Assembly: GCF_002027705.1 (NCBI RefSeq)
Contig: NZ_MBTG01000002.1
Location: 124,001 to 188,000 of the forward strand
Reading direction: 5' to 3'
DNA length: 64,000 bases
Origin: Paenibacillus ferrarius
GTDB taxonomy: Bacteria; Bacillota; Bacilli; Paenibacillales; NBRC-103111
Positions 34,481 through 44,350 of this stretch are shown one piece after another. The first letter of the stretch is position 1. Each line of letters opens with the position of its first letter. The notes under the pieces were generated by a model that was given only the letters and a program-made list of their open reading frames with translations, was not told where the DNA came from and made no database searches. The position numbers and the translations under genes are program-made.

Positions 34481-35131
34481 CTACACCCAGCCTTTGCGAT
34501 GAGCAAAGATAGCAAGCTGTGTTCGATCCTCCAGCTCACATTTCATTAGAAGGTTGCTGACATGGGTCTTAACCGTTTTGATACTGATAAAAAGCTCTTC
34601 CGATATATCCTTATTACTTTTCCCCTCTGCAATCAAAAGCAGTACTTCTCTCTCTCTTGAGGTTAAGCCTTCTTCTGCCGGCAGCTCATTGCGTTGTCTA
34701 ATTCCCCTTGTGAGCGCCAACGACACTTCCGAATTCATTACAGGCATGCCGCGGTAAGCGCTTTGAATCGCATGAATCAATTGATCTGACGAAACTGTCT
34801 TCAACATATAGCTGATGGCTCCCGACTCCACTGCTTCAAGCACCTTCGCTTCCTCTAGAAAGCTGGTTAGCATAATGATCTTCGTCTGTGGAAACTTGTC
34901 TGAGATTAATTTCGTAGCACCAATCCCATCCAGCACTGGCATCGTAAGATCCATCAGGATCACATCCGGAATACGTTCAACTGATTCTTGATTTAATTTA
35001 TCAAAAGCTTCTTGCCCATTGCTGGCTTCTCCTACGACTTCCAATCCCGGCTCCAAGGAAATATACGTTCGCAATCCAACTCGAACCATATCGTGATCAT
35101 CAACAATCATAACTTTAATGTTCGGACTCAT
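34481..35131 (-). CDS. liaR: LiaR/VraR-type response regulator
   Basis: 216 residues, NarL family. Receiver domain with DDHDMVRVGL and VILMDLTMPVLDG; C-terminal LuxR helix-turn-helix LTSREREVLLLIAEGKSNKDI and SIKTVKTHVSNLL. It overlaps the liaS gene by 17 bases. Together with LiaF and LiaS it forms the three-component cell-envelope stress system that responds to lipid II-active antibiotics. Confidence 0.9.
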   Translation of the reverse strand: MSPNIKVMIVDDHDMVRVGLRTYISLEPGLEVVGEASNGQEAFDKLNQESVERIPDVILMDLTMPVLDGIGATKLISDKFPQTKIIMLTSFLEEAKVLEAVESGAISYMLKTVSSDQLIHAIQSAYRGMPVMNSEVSLALTRGIRQRNELPAEEGLTSREREVLLLIAEGKSNKDISEELFISIKTVKTHVSNLLMKCELEDRTQLAIFAHRKGWV

Positions 35132-36188
35132 TCGTTTCTCCCTCTCTCTCCTTCAATAAAGTAACGGATTGGCCTGTAAACCTCGGAATGCGCACGCGCA
35201 CTCTTGTGCCCGAGCCCAATTTGCTGTCAATCTCAACTTCCCCTCCGAGCTTTTGTGCACGTTCCCTCATGGTTGATAAGCCATGTGAAGCGGAAGGAAT
35301 ATCTCTTCGTTCAAAACCTTGCCCATCATCCTGTAATTGAAGCACATACTGGTGCTCCCGTTCATAAATAGCTAGCCGTACCTGTTTAGCCGAAGCATGC
35401 TTCACGATATTCGCGAGACCTTCTTGAATAATGAGGAAAAATTGATGCTCAATCGCTTCAGAAATAGATTCACGCAGCGAAACGTCAAGCTGGCCCTGCA
35501 GTTCATGATTCCGGCAATATTCCGGAAACCACTTCTCCAGGGCTTCTTGTAAACTCATATCATTCAACTCAATCGGTCTTAATTGGGAAATCAAGCCACG
35601 CATCTGCTTCTGGGCATGATGGGACATTTCGATAAGCTGGGTCATTACAGACGGAGCTGCGCTTGGATTTCGCTCCAGAATCTTAGGCAGCGAGGAAGCC
35701 GACATATGAATAGCAAAAAGTTCTTGGCTAACGGTATCATGCAGATCGCGCGCTAGGCGCCGTCTTTCTTCCATAACGGCATTCTCCGTTAGCTCTTGAT
35801 CACGAATCGCTTCAGCTTCGCCAAGCTGTTGCAGCAGTTGAACGCGTTCTTCAACGGCAGAAGCCATTTTGTTGAAAGCATCATACAAATATAAGAACGG
35901 TTCTACCGGCTCCATCTCAATACGACTGGAGAAATTCCCCTTGGACAACTCCAGCATAGCCACATGCAGTTCATCCACCTTACGCTGCCAGCGTTTGGTC
36001 GCCACGTAACCTACCGTTAGGCAAACCGCAAGAATAGCAACAAGGAACCACATGCGAAAATTCCAGTTGGCTAGCTCTGCACTGTAGTATTCAAGGACAA
36101 TATATATACTAAGAACCGTAAGCAAGCTGGATATAAGAAAGTAATTCAGCAGCTGCCACTTCATATTGAACATTCGCAATTTGTACAT
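35115..36188 (-). CDS. liaS: LiaS/VraS-type sensor histidine kinase
   Basis: 357 residues. Two close membrane helices (about 12-33 and 45-62) with almost no external loop mark an intramembrane-sensing kinase. A HAMP-like linker is followed by HisKA_3 (RRRLARDLHDTVSQELFAIH) and an ATPase domain (QEGLANIVKHA, DDGQGF, GLSTMRERAQKLGG). ATG at 36188 has TGAGG seven bases upstream. Middle gene of liaF-liaS-liaR. Confidence 0.9.
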   Translation of the reverse strand: MYKLRMFNMKWQLLNYFLISSLLTVLSIYIVLEYYSAELANWNFRMWFLVAILAVCLTVGYVATKRWQRKVDELHVAMLELSKGNFSSRIEMEPVEPFLYLYDAFNKMASAVEERVQLLQQLGEAEAIRDQELTENAVMEERRRLARDLHDTVSQELFAIHMSASSLPKILERNPSAAPSVMTQLIEMSHHAQKQMRGLISQLRPIELNDMSLQEALEKWFPEYCRNHELQGQLDVSLRESISEAIEHQFFLIIQEGLANIVKHASAKQVRLAIYEREHQYVLQLQDDGQGFERRDIPSASHGLSTMRERAQKLGGEVEIDSKLGSGTRVRVRIPRFTGQSVTLLKEREGETNESEH

Positions 36189-36197
36189 GCCTCATCC

Positions 36198-37325
36198 TCA
36201 ACCAATCTTTTTAATAGTAATGTCTCCGATAAACATACTCGTTGTTACGATTAGTTTCCGATCTGCTTCTTCATATTGCGAGGTTTGTGTTCTAACACTT
36301 CGCAAGAAACCACTCTCGCGGCGGTCAAGCACTTTCATATCACCAATGAAGGAGCTCGCCATGACTCGAACCTCGACATCGATATCATTCGGGATAAAAA
36401 TTTTCACATCGCCGATAAAAGCCGTAACATGAATGGTCGTTTCACCCAGTGGAATAGAAGCACGCGTAAGATCAATAACAGAATCCCCAATAAAGTGTGA
36501 GATCTGGATCGGTTTCAATTCCCATGCTTCTTGACCAAGATGCACATCCCCGATAAAGCCATGACGATGGAGCACGTCGCCGTTATCAAAATTCCTTACG
36601 AACTCATCGTATTTATGCTCTTGATGTTGATGATGAAAAGCGTGTGTCTGCGGCTGACGAGGCGCATGAGGTTTCGCGGCAGGCTCCTTCGTTTCGGGTG
36701 AAGCACCAATCTCCCATTCCTCGAGATGCTTGTCACGAAACTCGCCATGAATATCCTTGAGCACAGCCTTTTCTTCTTCACTAAGCTCACGCTTTGCTTC
36801 ATTAGAAGCAAACGATGCTTCCTTATGCTTATCAGTGCTCGCCCCTGGCTTGGTTTCATTCCATTTGGGCTGTTCCCAAGGACTCCGATGCTTATCATGC
36901 TGCCGTCTTCTTGCTTCTCGTCTTTCGCGTCTGGCCTCTTCTTTGGCTTCTCGAATAGATGGCCACTCCGGGGATTCTTTCCGGCTTGGTTTGAAAATTA
37001 CATTCAAACCAAACAAGATTAAAGCAACAGGCGCAAGAAACTTAAACATTTCTCCCAGCGACAGATTAGTTACATGTAAATTCTTGAGAAGAAAGATCGT
37101 CCCAACGCCACATACGAGCAAGCTCCAAATCGAGCCTCCCCAGTGATATTTGCGCTGCCAAACGAAGCCTGTAAGTCCATAGACAATTAGAATAACAGGC
37201 CAGTAAGTGGAAAACATATACGCAAGATCAATCTCAATTAACCCCATTTGATTAAGTAAAAAGAGGGTACCTGCCGTCACAAGGACAAGCCCCCAAATCA
37301 TCCGTTGAAACATATGCGGATTCAT
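36198..37325 (-). CDS. liaF: LiaF-type membrane regulator with extended linker
   Basis: 375 residues. Four membrane helices occupy the first 115 residues. The C-terminal 120 residues are the LiaF/DUF2154 beta domain with repeated FIGDV-type segments (HGFIGDV, HFIGDSV, AFIGDVK, SFIGDMK, MFIGDIT). Between them lies a charged, Arg/Glu- and His-rich linker of about 130 residues that makes the protein much longer than B. subtilis LiaF (about 240). LiaF inhibits LiaRS. ATG at 37325 follows GGAGG by 8 bases. First gene of the operon. Confidence 0.88.
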   Translation of the reverse strand: MNPHMFQRMIWGLVLVTAGTLFLLNQMGLIEIDLAYMFSTYWPVILIVYGLTGFVWQRKYHWGGSIWSLLVCGVGTIFLLKNLHVTNLSLGEMFKFLAPVALILFGLNVIFKPSRKESPEWPSIREAKEEARRERREARRRQHDKHRSPWEQPKWNETKPGASTDKHKEASFASNEAKRELSEEEKAVLKDIHGEFRDKHLEEWEIGASPETKEPAAKPHAPRQPQTHAFHHQHQEHKYDEFVRNFDNGDVLHRHGFIGDVHLGQEAWELKPIQISHFIGDSVIDLTRASIPLGETTIHVTAFIGDVKIFIPNDIDVEVRVMASSFIGDMKVLDRRESGFLRSVRTQTSQYEEADRKLIVTTSMFIGDITIKKIG

Positions 37326-37420
37326 ACGTTCTTCCTCCATTTGTGTCCATCATCGTTAAGCTTACCTCTAGTCTATAAGATACGAGCCAGATTGAAAAGA
37401 GACGAAGGATTGAAGGCCGC

Positions 37421-37438
37421 CTCGGTCTTAAGGCTGAG
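37421..37438. promoter_or_regulatory. Palindrome CTCGGTCTTAAGGCTGAG upstream of liaF
   Basis: An imperfect inverted repeat (two mismatches) about 95 bp upstream of liaF, a plausible LiaR operator in the liaF-amt intergenic region. Confidence 0.35.
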
Positions 37439-37501
37439 TTTTGGCTGGCAAATACGGAATACCTCACATGGTATTTTGAAAAACGAACAATAGCGTCCAC
37501 A

Positions 37502-37555
37502 TGTTATGTATTCTTACGTAATTCGTTGACATGTTTATCATCAGAACCGTATAAT
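37502..37555 (+). promoter_or_regulatory. amt promoter with GlnR/TnrA-like box
   Basis: TTGACA (37526-37531), an 18-bp spacer and TATAAT (37550-37555) form a strong promoter. TGTTA-TGTATTC-TTACG (37502-37518) differs at one base from the TGTNA-N7-TNACA consensus and sits just upstream of the -35. Confidence 0.7.
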
Positions 37556-37596
37556 TGGTGCAAAAGAACGCGTCTACTATGAGGAGAGATTAGAGT

Positions 37597-38886
37597 ATGG
37601 CTACAATCCAACAGCTTTCCAGCGGTCTAGATACCATCTGGGTTGTTCTGACAGCTGCCATGATTTTATTGATGGAAGGCGGTTTCGCCTTGCTGGAAGC
37701 AGGCTTTGTCAGACAGAAGAATGCGGTAAGCATTATTATGAAGGTGTTTGTTGACATCGCCTTCGGAGCCCTTATTTTTTATTTCATTGGTTTTGGCCTT
37801 ATGTATGGAAAAGATGCTGCAGGACTCATCGGAACGACAGGCTTCTTCATGGGAGGAGATTTGACACACATCGCCTTAAATATCTCACATGAGACCTATT
37901 GGCTGTTCCAATGCGCCTTCGTTATTGCTGTTATCTCCATTGTATCGGGCGCCGTTGCCGAACGCATCAATTTTCGCGCTTACATTTTGTATACAATTGC
38001 AATGACAGGTTTCATATATCCTATCGCAGGCCACTGGGTGTGGGCGATTAACGGGTGGCTAAGCAAGCTCGGCATGGTTGATTTCGCCGGTTCCGCCGTC
38101 ATCCATGGGCTTGGCGGATTCTCCGCGCTGGCCGCAGCGATCATCATAGGTCCAAGGATTGGCAAGTTCTCGCCGGATGGCACCGCCAACATCGTGCCCC
38201 CCTCCAATTTGCCTCTAGCCTCGGTGGGCGCTTTCATTCTATGGTTTGGTTGGTTTGGCTTTAACTCCGGCAGTACCCTGAGCGCTACCAACACTTCGAT
38301 TGGACATATCGCCGTAACGACCATGCTCGCTGCGGCAGCAGGAAGTGCAACCTGCATCTTGTTCACCATGATGCGATATCGCAAAGCCGATCCACCGATG
38401 GTCATCAACGGTGCTCTTGCAGGGCTGGTTGGCATCACCGCAGGGTGTGCCTTCGTGAGTGATGTTGCCGCCATCCTTATCGGAGCAGTGTGCGGGATCT
38501 CCATGGTCTATGCGACAGAAATGCTGGAAGCCAGACGAATTGATGATCCCGTTGGCGCTTTCCCTGTTCATGGCATTAGCGGCAGTATCGGAACGTTGGC
38601 TGTTGGATTGTTCGCACAGCCGGACAGTATCCGTGAAGGGACTGCAGGATTATTTTATGGAGGCGGCTTCAGTCTGCTTGGGGTTCAGGCCTTAGGTTTA
38701 GTTACGGTCTGTGTCTGGGGCTTCGCGATCACATGGGGATGTCTGAAATTAATTAATCTCATCGTCCCGCTGCGGGTCACCCGCGATGAAGAGCTTGTAG
38801 GACTTGACGTTGGCAGTCACGGCGTCCCCGCTTACAGCCAAGAAGATGGCTTCCTGGATTTACAGCAATTGAAGAACGGAAAGTAA
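37597..38886 (+). CDS. amt: Ammonium transporter, Amt family
   Basis: 429 residues with eleven predicted membrane helices. Signature segments: LTAAMILLMEGGFALLEAGFVR, AGHWVWAINGWL, AGSAVIHGLGGFSALAAA, and FGWFGFNSGSTL, with a conserved pore His in VIHGLGG and FPVHGISGS. It moves ammonium into the cell when nitrogen is short. No glnK/PII gene follows. The GlnR/TnrA-like box upstream and the similar box at glnA suggest common control. GAGGAGAG precedes ATG. Confidence 0.95.
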   Translation: MATIQQLSSGLDTIWVVLTAAMILLMEGGFALLEAGFVRQKNAVSIIMKVFVDIAFGALIFYFIGFGLMYGKDAAGLIGTTGFFMGGDLTHIALNISHETYWLFQCAFVIAVISIVSGAVAERINFRAYILYTIAMTGFIYPIAGHWVWAINGWLSKLGMVDFAGSAVIHGLGGFSALAAAIIIGPRIGKFSPDGTANIVPPSNLPLASVGAFILWFGWFGFNSGSTLSATNTSIGHIAVTTMLAAAAGSATCILFTMMRYRKADPPMVINGALAGLVGITAGCAFVSDVAAILIGAVCGISMVYATEMLEARRIDDPVGAFPVHGISGSIGTLAVGLFAQPDSIREGTAGLFYGGGFSLLGVQALGLVTVCVWGFAITWGCLKLINLIVPLRVTRDEELVGLDVGSHGVPAYSQEDGFLDLQQLKNGK

Positions 38887-38893
38887 CAACGAA

Positions 38894-38921
38894 AAACCCT
38901 TCCGCCTAGGAAGGGTTTTAT
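38894..38921. terminator. Terminator after amt
   Basis: AAACCCTTCC pairs with GGAAGGGTTT around a five-base loop, flanked by A and T runs on both sides, so it can serve both convergent genes. Confidence 0.85.
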
Positions 38922-38927
38922 CTTATA

Positions 38928-39305
38928 TTAGGAGAGCATTTCTTCAATCTCATCCGGTATAGAGACGACATCGCCGGGTTTGGATTCAGTCATAATTTGT
39001 CTGGCATGGGCAATTTCAGCACGCAGCTTTCTTACTTGCTCCATCGGTTTCTTCACATAATGGATATATTCGACAGCAAGATGATGATCCGGCTTTTTGC
39101 CAGAGAACATGCGGCGAAGAGAAGACATGGTCTGGTAGGCGCGTTCTTCTTTCATTCTTTTCACTTCATAGCGCTCAACAACCTGTTCAATCTCTAAGAC
39201 TTGCTGCTCCTTGCGGGTAATGTAAGCTTCCAAGAAAGGAAATACCTCTGCAGCCTTCCTAGGTGTTCTATGAGGATTTCCGTCCAATCGCAAAGCATTC
39301 AGCAT
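38928..39305 (-). CDS. Hypothetical coiled-coil protein
   Basis: 125 residues, family not recognised. Mostly helical and charged with heptad stretches (ITRKEQQVLEIEQVVERYEV; VRKLRAEIAHARQ). No signal peptide or membrane segment. ATG at 39305 has AGGTGA six bases upstream. It converges on amt and shares its terminator. Confidence 0.65.
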   Translation of the reverse strand: MLNALRLDGNPHRTPRKAAEVFPFLEAYITRKEQQVLEIEQVVERYEVKRMKEERAYQTMSSLRRMFSGKKPDHHLAVEYIHYVKKPMEQVRKLRAEIAHARQIMTESKPGDVVSIPDEIEEMLS

Positions 39306-39383
39306 CGTCACTCACCTGTCTCCCCGTGTCAAGATTCATAACAGTAATCTTATTTTACACTAAAAAAACAGATTTGAGAACCA

Positions 39384-40910
39384 TTATTTCAGAATTAAAT
39401 CGATTCCTACGACGCCAATCGGGGTACCCATGTCATCTATTATCGCTTTGGATAACGTAATGCATGGTTTTTTGGTAATAGCTGACACATATTCTTGCGA
39501 AACGAAGAGTTCTCCTCCCATCGCCCGCTTCCACCATTCTCTCCCCTTGCCATTGACCAAGCCCGCTTCAGGCATCGAAAAAATGAATGTGCCATCAGCG
39601 CGATTCGACCAAATGGCTTCTACGCCTTCCGTTTTCTTCAAAATGGCAGCTAAATGTGCCGCATGTTGGCTATCCAACAAGGAAGTGATGTCAGGTTGCA
39701 GCACGAGAGAGCTCAACATTTGTTTAATCTCTTGAATATTGACATCGAGGACCCCTTCTTTGCTTTTCAGCCCGACGGTTTGGATCGCCTGAATCAATTC
39801 AGTAGAGGAGCGGTCTAAATTCTGATTGATATGCTGCAGCAGAGATACTTCTTGGCGCTGTTTTTTCATTTGTTCCAAGGTAATCTCCACACTCAACATC
39901 GTCTCATTCATCAAATCAACCACTTGCCCGAGTGAGGATCTTGTCCCTGTAACCAAGGACGATTGATGCTGCGTCGAGCTCGTCGTACTAGCGACAAGAT
40001 TGTTCACATGAACAATTAATGAGAAGATCGTATCCATCTTTTCTTTCATGACTTTCATTTCGGCTATGCCGTGAGAGACCGATGCTTTCTCTTCAGCAAC
40101 AGCCGCTACGACTTGCGAAACACCACTCTCGATGGAAGCAAGGATTTCAGAGGATTTCGTTACGGCTTCATGACTTTGAGCTGCAAGCTTCTTGATCTCC
40201 TGGGCAACGACAGAAAAGCCTCTGCCGTGTTCCCCAGCGCGTGCCGCTTCAATGGAAGCATTCAGAGCAAGCAGCGAGGTTTGCGAAACCACTTCCGCAA
40301 TAAACGTATTGATTTCTTCAATTTTGGAGGTATGTTCGGTCAAATCCAGAATCTTTCTCTGCATCGTATCATTATTCCTATGTAGATCATTCATCACTTC
40401 ATCCGTTGCACTCAGTGAACGACAGACATCCACAACCGTATCCTTCGTTTGTTCACTCTCGTTATGCATATGCAGGGAAGAATCCAAGATTGCATCGGCC
40501 GCAGCGGCTACTTGCTGAATCGCGGCAAAAGCTTCTTGCAGCTGCCCGACTGCTTGATCACTGCGGATTTTCAAGTCCTCTTCCCCTTGAATCGAAGAAT
40601 CCGCTATGTGCAGCAAATGTCCGATGGACCGATTCACTTCCTCCACAGCAGCAGCCAATCTGTCTGCAACGACTTGAGACTCTTGGATAAACGTCCGAAA
40701 CTGCTCTTGTTGGTCCTGCTCTTGGATCTTCGATTTCGATGATCTGATACTCACCCAAGCCAAAATACCTATAAACAAAAAAACAGCTAAACCGGCAGCC
40801 GTGAACCAACGTGATGCAGATGATGCAGATAATAAAGCGCCTACACTGACTGCAATACCAATGAAGATTGAACCACAGAACCAAGCTCTTTGTTGCGACT
40901 CTGCCTGCAT
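39384..40910 (-). CDS. Methyl-accepting chemotaxis protein with C-terminal Cache-like domain
   Basis: 508 residues. Two membrane helices lie near the N-terminus (about 10-30 and 35-55) with almost no external loop. The signalling coiled coil follows, with the conserved hairpin tip [20 protein letters not shown] and [15 protein letters not shown]. The last 115 residues resemble a single Cache sensor domain ([43 protein letters not shown]). Placing the sensor after the signalling domain, and so in the cytoplasm, is unusual. Start is ATG at 40910; a TTG at 40916 fits GGAGGAG spacing better. Confidence 0.88.
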   Translation of the reverse strand: MQAESQQRAWFCGSIFIGIAVSVGALLSASSASRWFTAAGLAVFLFIGILAWVSIRSSKSKIQEQDQQEQFRTFIQESQVVADRLAAAVEEVNRSIGHLLHIADSSIQGEEDLKIRSDQAVGQLQEAFAAIQQVAAAADAILDSSLHMHNESEQTKDTVVDVCRSLSATDEVMNDLHRNNDTMQRKILDLTEHTSKIEEINTFIAEVVSQTSLLALNASIEAARAGEHGRGFSVVAQEIKKLAAQSHEAVTKSSEILASIESGVSQVVAAVAEEKASVSHGIAEMKVMKEKMDTIFSLIVHVNNLVASTTSSTQHQSSLVTGTRSSLGQVVDLMNETMLSVEITLEQMKKQRQEVSLLQHINQNLDRSSTELIQAIQTVGLKSKEGVLDVNIQEIKQMLSSLVLQPDITSLLDSQHAAHLAAILKKTEGVEAIWSNRADGTFIFSMPEAGLVNGKGREWWKRAMGGELFVSQEYVSAITKKPCITLSKAIIDDMGTPIGVVGIDLILK

Positions 40911-40993
40911 AAGCAACTGGCACTCCTCCCCGAAGAACCTCAATGTTAGTTTTTGTTACATTATATCGAAAATAGGAGGAGTTGAAAAGAAAT

Positions 40994-41025
40994 AAAAACA
41001 GAGATCGAACCCGATCTCTGTTTTT
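40994..41025 (-). terminator. Terminator of the spore-protein gene
   Basis: AAAAACAGAGATCG pairs with CGATCTCTGTTTTT around a short loop. Confidence 0.85.
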
Positions 41026-41050
41026 ACCTGCTCTTATGTTTGCTTACACA

Positions 41051-41161
41051 TTATTTGTTTTGATTTTGCGTATTTGCTTGTTGCTGCTTGTTTGGCACCG
41101 ATGTTTCACTGGCAAATTCTACGTCTTGAGCTGCTTTTTTGCTGTTTTTGTTCTTAGCCAT
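41051..41161 (-). CDS. Mini gamma-type small acid-soluble spore protein
   Basis: 36 residues: begins MAKNKNSKKAAQD, carries VEFASET in the middle, then a Gln/Asn-rich tail ending NTQNQNK. The (T/V)EFASET segment and the Gln/Asn bias are hallmarks of gamma-type SASP (SspE), here reduced to a single repeat instead of two. Such proteins store amino acids in the spore core and are consumed on germination. AGGAGGTGA lies seven bases before ATG and a terminator follows. This supports a spore-forming host. Confidence 0.8.
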   Translation of the reverse strand: MAKNKNSKKAAQDVEFASETSVPNKQQQANTQNQNK

Positions 41162-41237
41162 GTTCAATCACCTCCTGTATGTATAGAGTTTCCCAAACAG
41201 GATATTTTATGATGGAAATGTTTAGCGAAATTGAACT

Positions 41238-41888
41238 TTATAACGCTTTGGCCGGCGCAAGGATTTCATCCTTCAATTGATTCCAGATAAGCTCTGTCAC
41301 CTTGCCTTGTCCCTCTTTGACAACGAAGACCTTCACCGTCTTCTTGCCCCACTCTTTGTATACTTGGTCTTTGGTGTCGAAATAAAGATCAATCTTCTTG
41401 CCTTTAATCGCACTTCCGGTGTCCGCGACAACCCCATAGCCATAACCTGGAATAAACAAGACGGTGCCTAGTGGAAATACATTCGTGTCTGCGGCAATGG
41501 TGGACAAAGCTTTATCATCCCTTTTTACCTTAATACCCGAATAAGTAATCCCATATTCCGGATGATCCGGATTCTTTCCTGTCGACTCTTTGCCAGCGAA
41601 ATAGCCTGTTGCGGTCACCTCAACCGCCCTGAGCTTGGACAAATCGGAGTCCAGTTTCGGCACATAGCGATAATTGATTTGTTGTTGACGTTCTTGCACG
41701 ACCGACATTGAAACAGGTTCCGTATTTCCTGAAAGCTCCATCCGCTGCGGTGTTTGTATATGGGTGACGGTTTCCCCCGTCGTGTAGCTACCTTGATGGC
41801 TTGATGCTTGTCCAAACAGCGCAATAAGAACATTTACGATCATCCATACCCCCAACCATCGAGGTTGAGTCATTAGTTCCCTAAACAT
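41238..41888 (-). CDS. 3D-domain cell-wall protein (YuiC/YocH-like)
   Basis: 216 residues. One N-terminal membrane or signal segment ([16 protein letters not shown]) and then a 3D domain named for three Asp: [49 protein letters not shown]. Related YuiC proteins are stationary-phase muramidases (lytic transglycosylases) acting on peptidoglycan, including in spores. ATG at 41888 follows GGGGAGG by 9-10 bases. Confidence 0.88.
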   Translation of the reverse strand: MFRELMTQPRWLGVWMIVNVLIALFGQASSHQGSYTTGETVTHIQTPQRMELSGNTEPVSMSVVQERQQQINYRYVPKLDSDLSKLRAVEVTATGYFAGKESTGKNPDHPEYGITYSGIKVKRDDKALSTIAADTNVFPLGTVLFIPGYGYGVVADTGSAIKGKKIDLYFDTKDQVYKEWGKKTVKVFVVKEGQGKVTELIWNQLKDEILAPAKAL

Positions 41889-42066
41889 CGTTTTGATACC
41901 TCCCCTACTATTGCAGGTTCTCCAGTTCATTCCAGCTTTAAACCTCCATATGCAGACTCACTGTTTAAGATGTCCTCCTTACGCTCCCTTATACATACCC
42001 AAATGTCGAAATTTGAAAACAAAAAAAGCAGAGAAGAAAAGTCTTCTCTGCTTGAGATATCGCTTA

Positions 42067-44001
42067 TTATAGTTTTTTACTAATTTCTTCATTAATCATC
42101 CCGATGACTTGCTCAATCGGATGCGTACCGAGATCTCCTTGACCGCGTTTGCGGATCGACAGGCTTTCATTCGTCACTTCATTTTCTCCGACGACAAGCA
42201 TGTAAGGAATTTTCTCGAGCTGTGCTTCCCTGATTTTGTACCCCAGCTTCTCATTGCGATTGTCTGCTTCTACACGGATACCGGCAGCTTGCAAACGCTC
42301 TGTAACTTGATTCGAATATTCTTCGAATGCCGGGGAAACCGGAATCACCTTCGCTTGAATCGGCATCAGCCAAGTTGGCAATGCACCTGCATAATTTTCA
42401 AGCAAGAACGCCGTCATACGTTCCATTGTACTGATAATTCCTCTGTGAATAACAACAGGACGATGCTTCTGACCATCTTCACCTGTGTACTCCAGTTGGA
42501 AACGTTCTGGCAGCAAGAAATCAATTTGCGCAGTCGAAAGCGTTTCTTCTTTCTTCAGAGCCGTTTTGATTTGAACATCCAGCTTAGGTCCGTAGAACGC
42601 CGCTTCCCCTTCAGCCTCGAAGAATGGAAGGCCGAGCTCTTCAACAACCTCACGCAGCATGCGTTGGGAAGTCTCCCACATTTGATCATCCTGGAAGTAT
42701 TTCTCTGTATCCTTCGGATCGCGGTAGGAAAGACGGAAACGGTAATCGGTAATCCCGAAATCAGCGTAAACTTGACGAATCAAGTTCACAACACGCGAGA
42801 ATTCTTCTTTGATTTGGTCCAAACGGCAGAAAATATGAGCATCATTCAACGTCATGGCCCGAACACGGTGAAGACCCGTTAACGCACCTGACATCTCATA
42901 ACGGTGCATCGTGCCAAGCTCAGCAATCCGGATCGGAAGATCGCGGTAGCTGCGCATATCACTTTTATAAACCATCATATGATGCGGACAGTTCATAGGA
43001 CGAAGAACAAGCTCTTCATTGTCCATGATCATTTTGGGGAACATATCCTCGCTGTAATGCTCCCAGTGACCGGAAGTTTTATATAATTCAACGTTGGCTA
43101 GTACAGGTGTGTATACGTGCTGGTAACCTAGACGCTCCTCTAAATCGACAATGTAACGTTCCATAGTACGACGCAATTTAGCGCCATTTGGCAGCCAAAG
43201 CGGCAGACCTTGTCCTACTTCACGGGAAAAAGCAAACATTTTGAGCTCGCGGCCCAATTTGCGATGGTCGCGTTTCTTGGCTTCTTCCAAGAGGTGGAGA
43301 TGCTCGTCCAATTGCGCTTTCTTAGGAAATGCTGTGCCATAAATACGCTGCAGCATTTTGTTTTTGGCATCTCCGCGCCAGTAAGCTCCGGCAACGCTCA
43401 GCAATTTGAAAGCTTTGATTCGGCCTGTCGAAGGCAAATGCGGTCCGCGGCACAGATCAAAGAATTCGCCTTGATCATAGATCGTCAGAACAGCATCTTC
43501 AGGCAGATCACGGATCAATTCCAGCTTAAACGGATCTTCCATTTCAGTGAAAATACGAATGGCTTCTTCACGGGAAACAACACGGCGAGTGATCGCCAGA
43601 TTTTCACCGGAAATGCGCTCCATTTCCTTCTCAATTTTCACCAAATCCTCGGGATTCAGCGGAGTTTCCAGATCAATATCATAGTAGAAGCCGTCTTCGA
43701 TGACAGGCCCGATCCCTAATTTGACCGCTTTTTCGCCATAAATGCGTTTAATAGCCTGCGCCATTAGATGTGCCGTGCTGTGACGATACATCTCTAAGCC
43801 AGCTTCGCTATCCAGTGTCAAAATTTCTACGTCTGCATCTTGTTCCAGCGCGAAGGAGAGATCAACCGATTTCCCGTTCACTTTTCCACCTACGGCATTC
43901 TTCTTCAGTCCGGATGAAATGGACTCCGCCACTTGTTCAATTGTCGTTCCCACTGCATATTCTCTTACAGCGCCATCTGGTAATTTCACTTGTACAACCA
44001 T
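42067..44001 (-). CDS. thrS: Threonine-tRNA ligase
   Basis: 644 residues, class II synthetase. N-terminal TGS domain ([14 protein letters not shown]), the editing domain with [13 protein letters not shown] and [19 protein letters not shown], the catalytic core ([15 protein letters not shown]) and a C-terminal anticodon-binding domain ([11 protein letters not shown]). It charges tRNA-Thr and clears mis-charged serine. ATG at 44001 has AGGAGG just upstream. Controlled by the T-box leader. Confidence 0.97.
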   Translation of the reverse strand: MVVQVKLPDGAVREYAVGTTIEQVAESISSGLKKNAVGGKVNGKSVDLSFALEQDADVEILTLDSEAGLEMYRHSTAHLMAQAIKRIYGEKAVKLGIGPVIEDGFYYDIDLETPLNPEDLVKIEKEMERISGENLAITRRVVSREEAIRIFTEMEDPFKLELIRDLPEDAVLTIYDQGEFFDLCRGPHLPSTGRIKAFKLLSVAGAYWRGDAKNKMLQRIYGTAFPKKAQLDEHLHLLEEAKKRDHRKLGRELKMFAFSREVGQGLPLWLPNGAKLRRTMERYIVDLEERLGYQHVYTPVLANVELYKTSGHWEHYSEDMFPKMIMDNEELVLRPMNCPHHMMVYKSDMRSYRDLPIRIAELGTMHRYEMSGALTGLHRVRAMTLNDAHIFCRLDQIKEEFSRVVNLIRQVYADFGITDYRFRLSYRDPKDTEKYFQDDQMWETSQRMLREVVEELGLPFFEAEGEAAFYGPKLDVQIKTALKKEETLSTAQIDFLLPERFQLEYTGEDGQKHRPVVIHRGIISTMERMTAFLLENYAGALPTWLMPIQAKVIPVSPAFEEYSNQVTERLQAAGIRVEADNRNEKLGYKIREAQLEKIPYMLVVGENEVTNESLSIRKRGQGDLGTHPIEQVIGMINEEISKKL

Positions 44002-44027
44002 CTTCGTTCCTCCTAGATATTCATTTG

Positions 44028-44321
44028 AACGCAAAAAAGCACACTGCATCCCATAAGGGACGAGTGCGCTCAGCTCGTGGTTCCACCCTAGTTCGACTCG
44101 CTGCTTGCCCACTCAGGCAAGACGAATCCTCATCAGCATTCGGTAACGGGAATGATTCCGGTATTATATACTATCAAGCCTGCAGATCAGGTTGAATTCC
44201 ACAATACGGCTACAAAGGGGTAAACGATCCGGTTCACTGAAGGAGATTCCAGCCTAGTCTCCTCTCTCTGAGCAGTTCTTGCAGAAAGTTCATGTCTTTG
44301 ATCTTAACGCCTTCGTTCATT
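44028..44321 (-). ncRNA. T-box leader of thrS
   Basis: The T-box sequence AGGGTGGAACCACGAGC lies at 44073-44089 and is followed by a terminator stem (GCGCACTCGTCCC with GGGATGCAGTGTGC) and a T run. Upstream, AGAGAGAGGAG looks like the Stem I GA motif. Uncharged tRNA-Thr pairing would favour read-through into thrS. The specifier codon could not be fixed with certainty. Confidence 0.92.
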
Positions 44322-44350
44322 ATTATAATTGGCTCTTTGCCCAAGGTCAA
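44322..44350 (-). promoter_or_regulatory. thrS promoter inside the end of ytxC
   Basis: TTGACC (44345-44350), a 17-bp spacer and TATAAT (44322-44327). The -35 overlaps the last codons of ytxC. Confidence 0.75.

Noticed and set aside
42109..42882. 257-codon frame opposite thrS
   Set aside because: Antisense shadow of a conserved gene; no start signals and no recognisable protein features.
44347..44350. Overlap of the thrS promoter with ytxC as evidence of a shared transcript
   Set aside because: The promoter with 17-bp spacing is strong and T-box control starts there; overlap of -35 with an upstream gene end is common.
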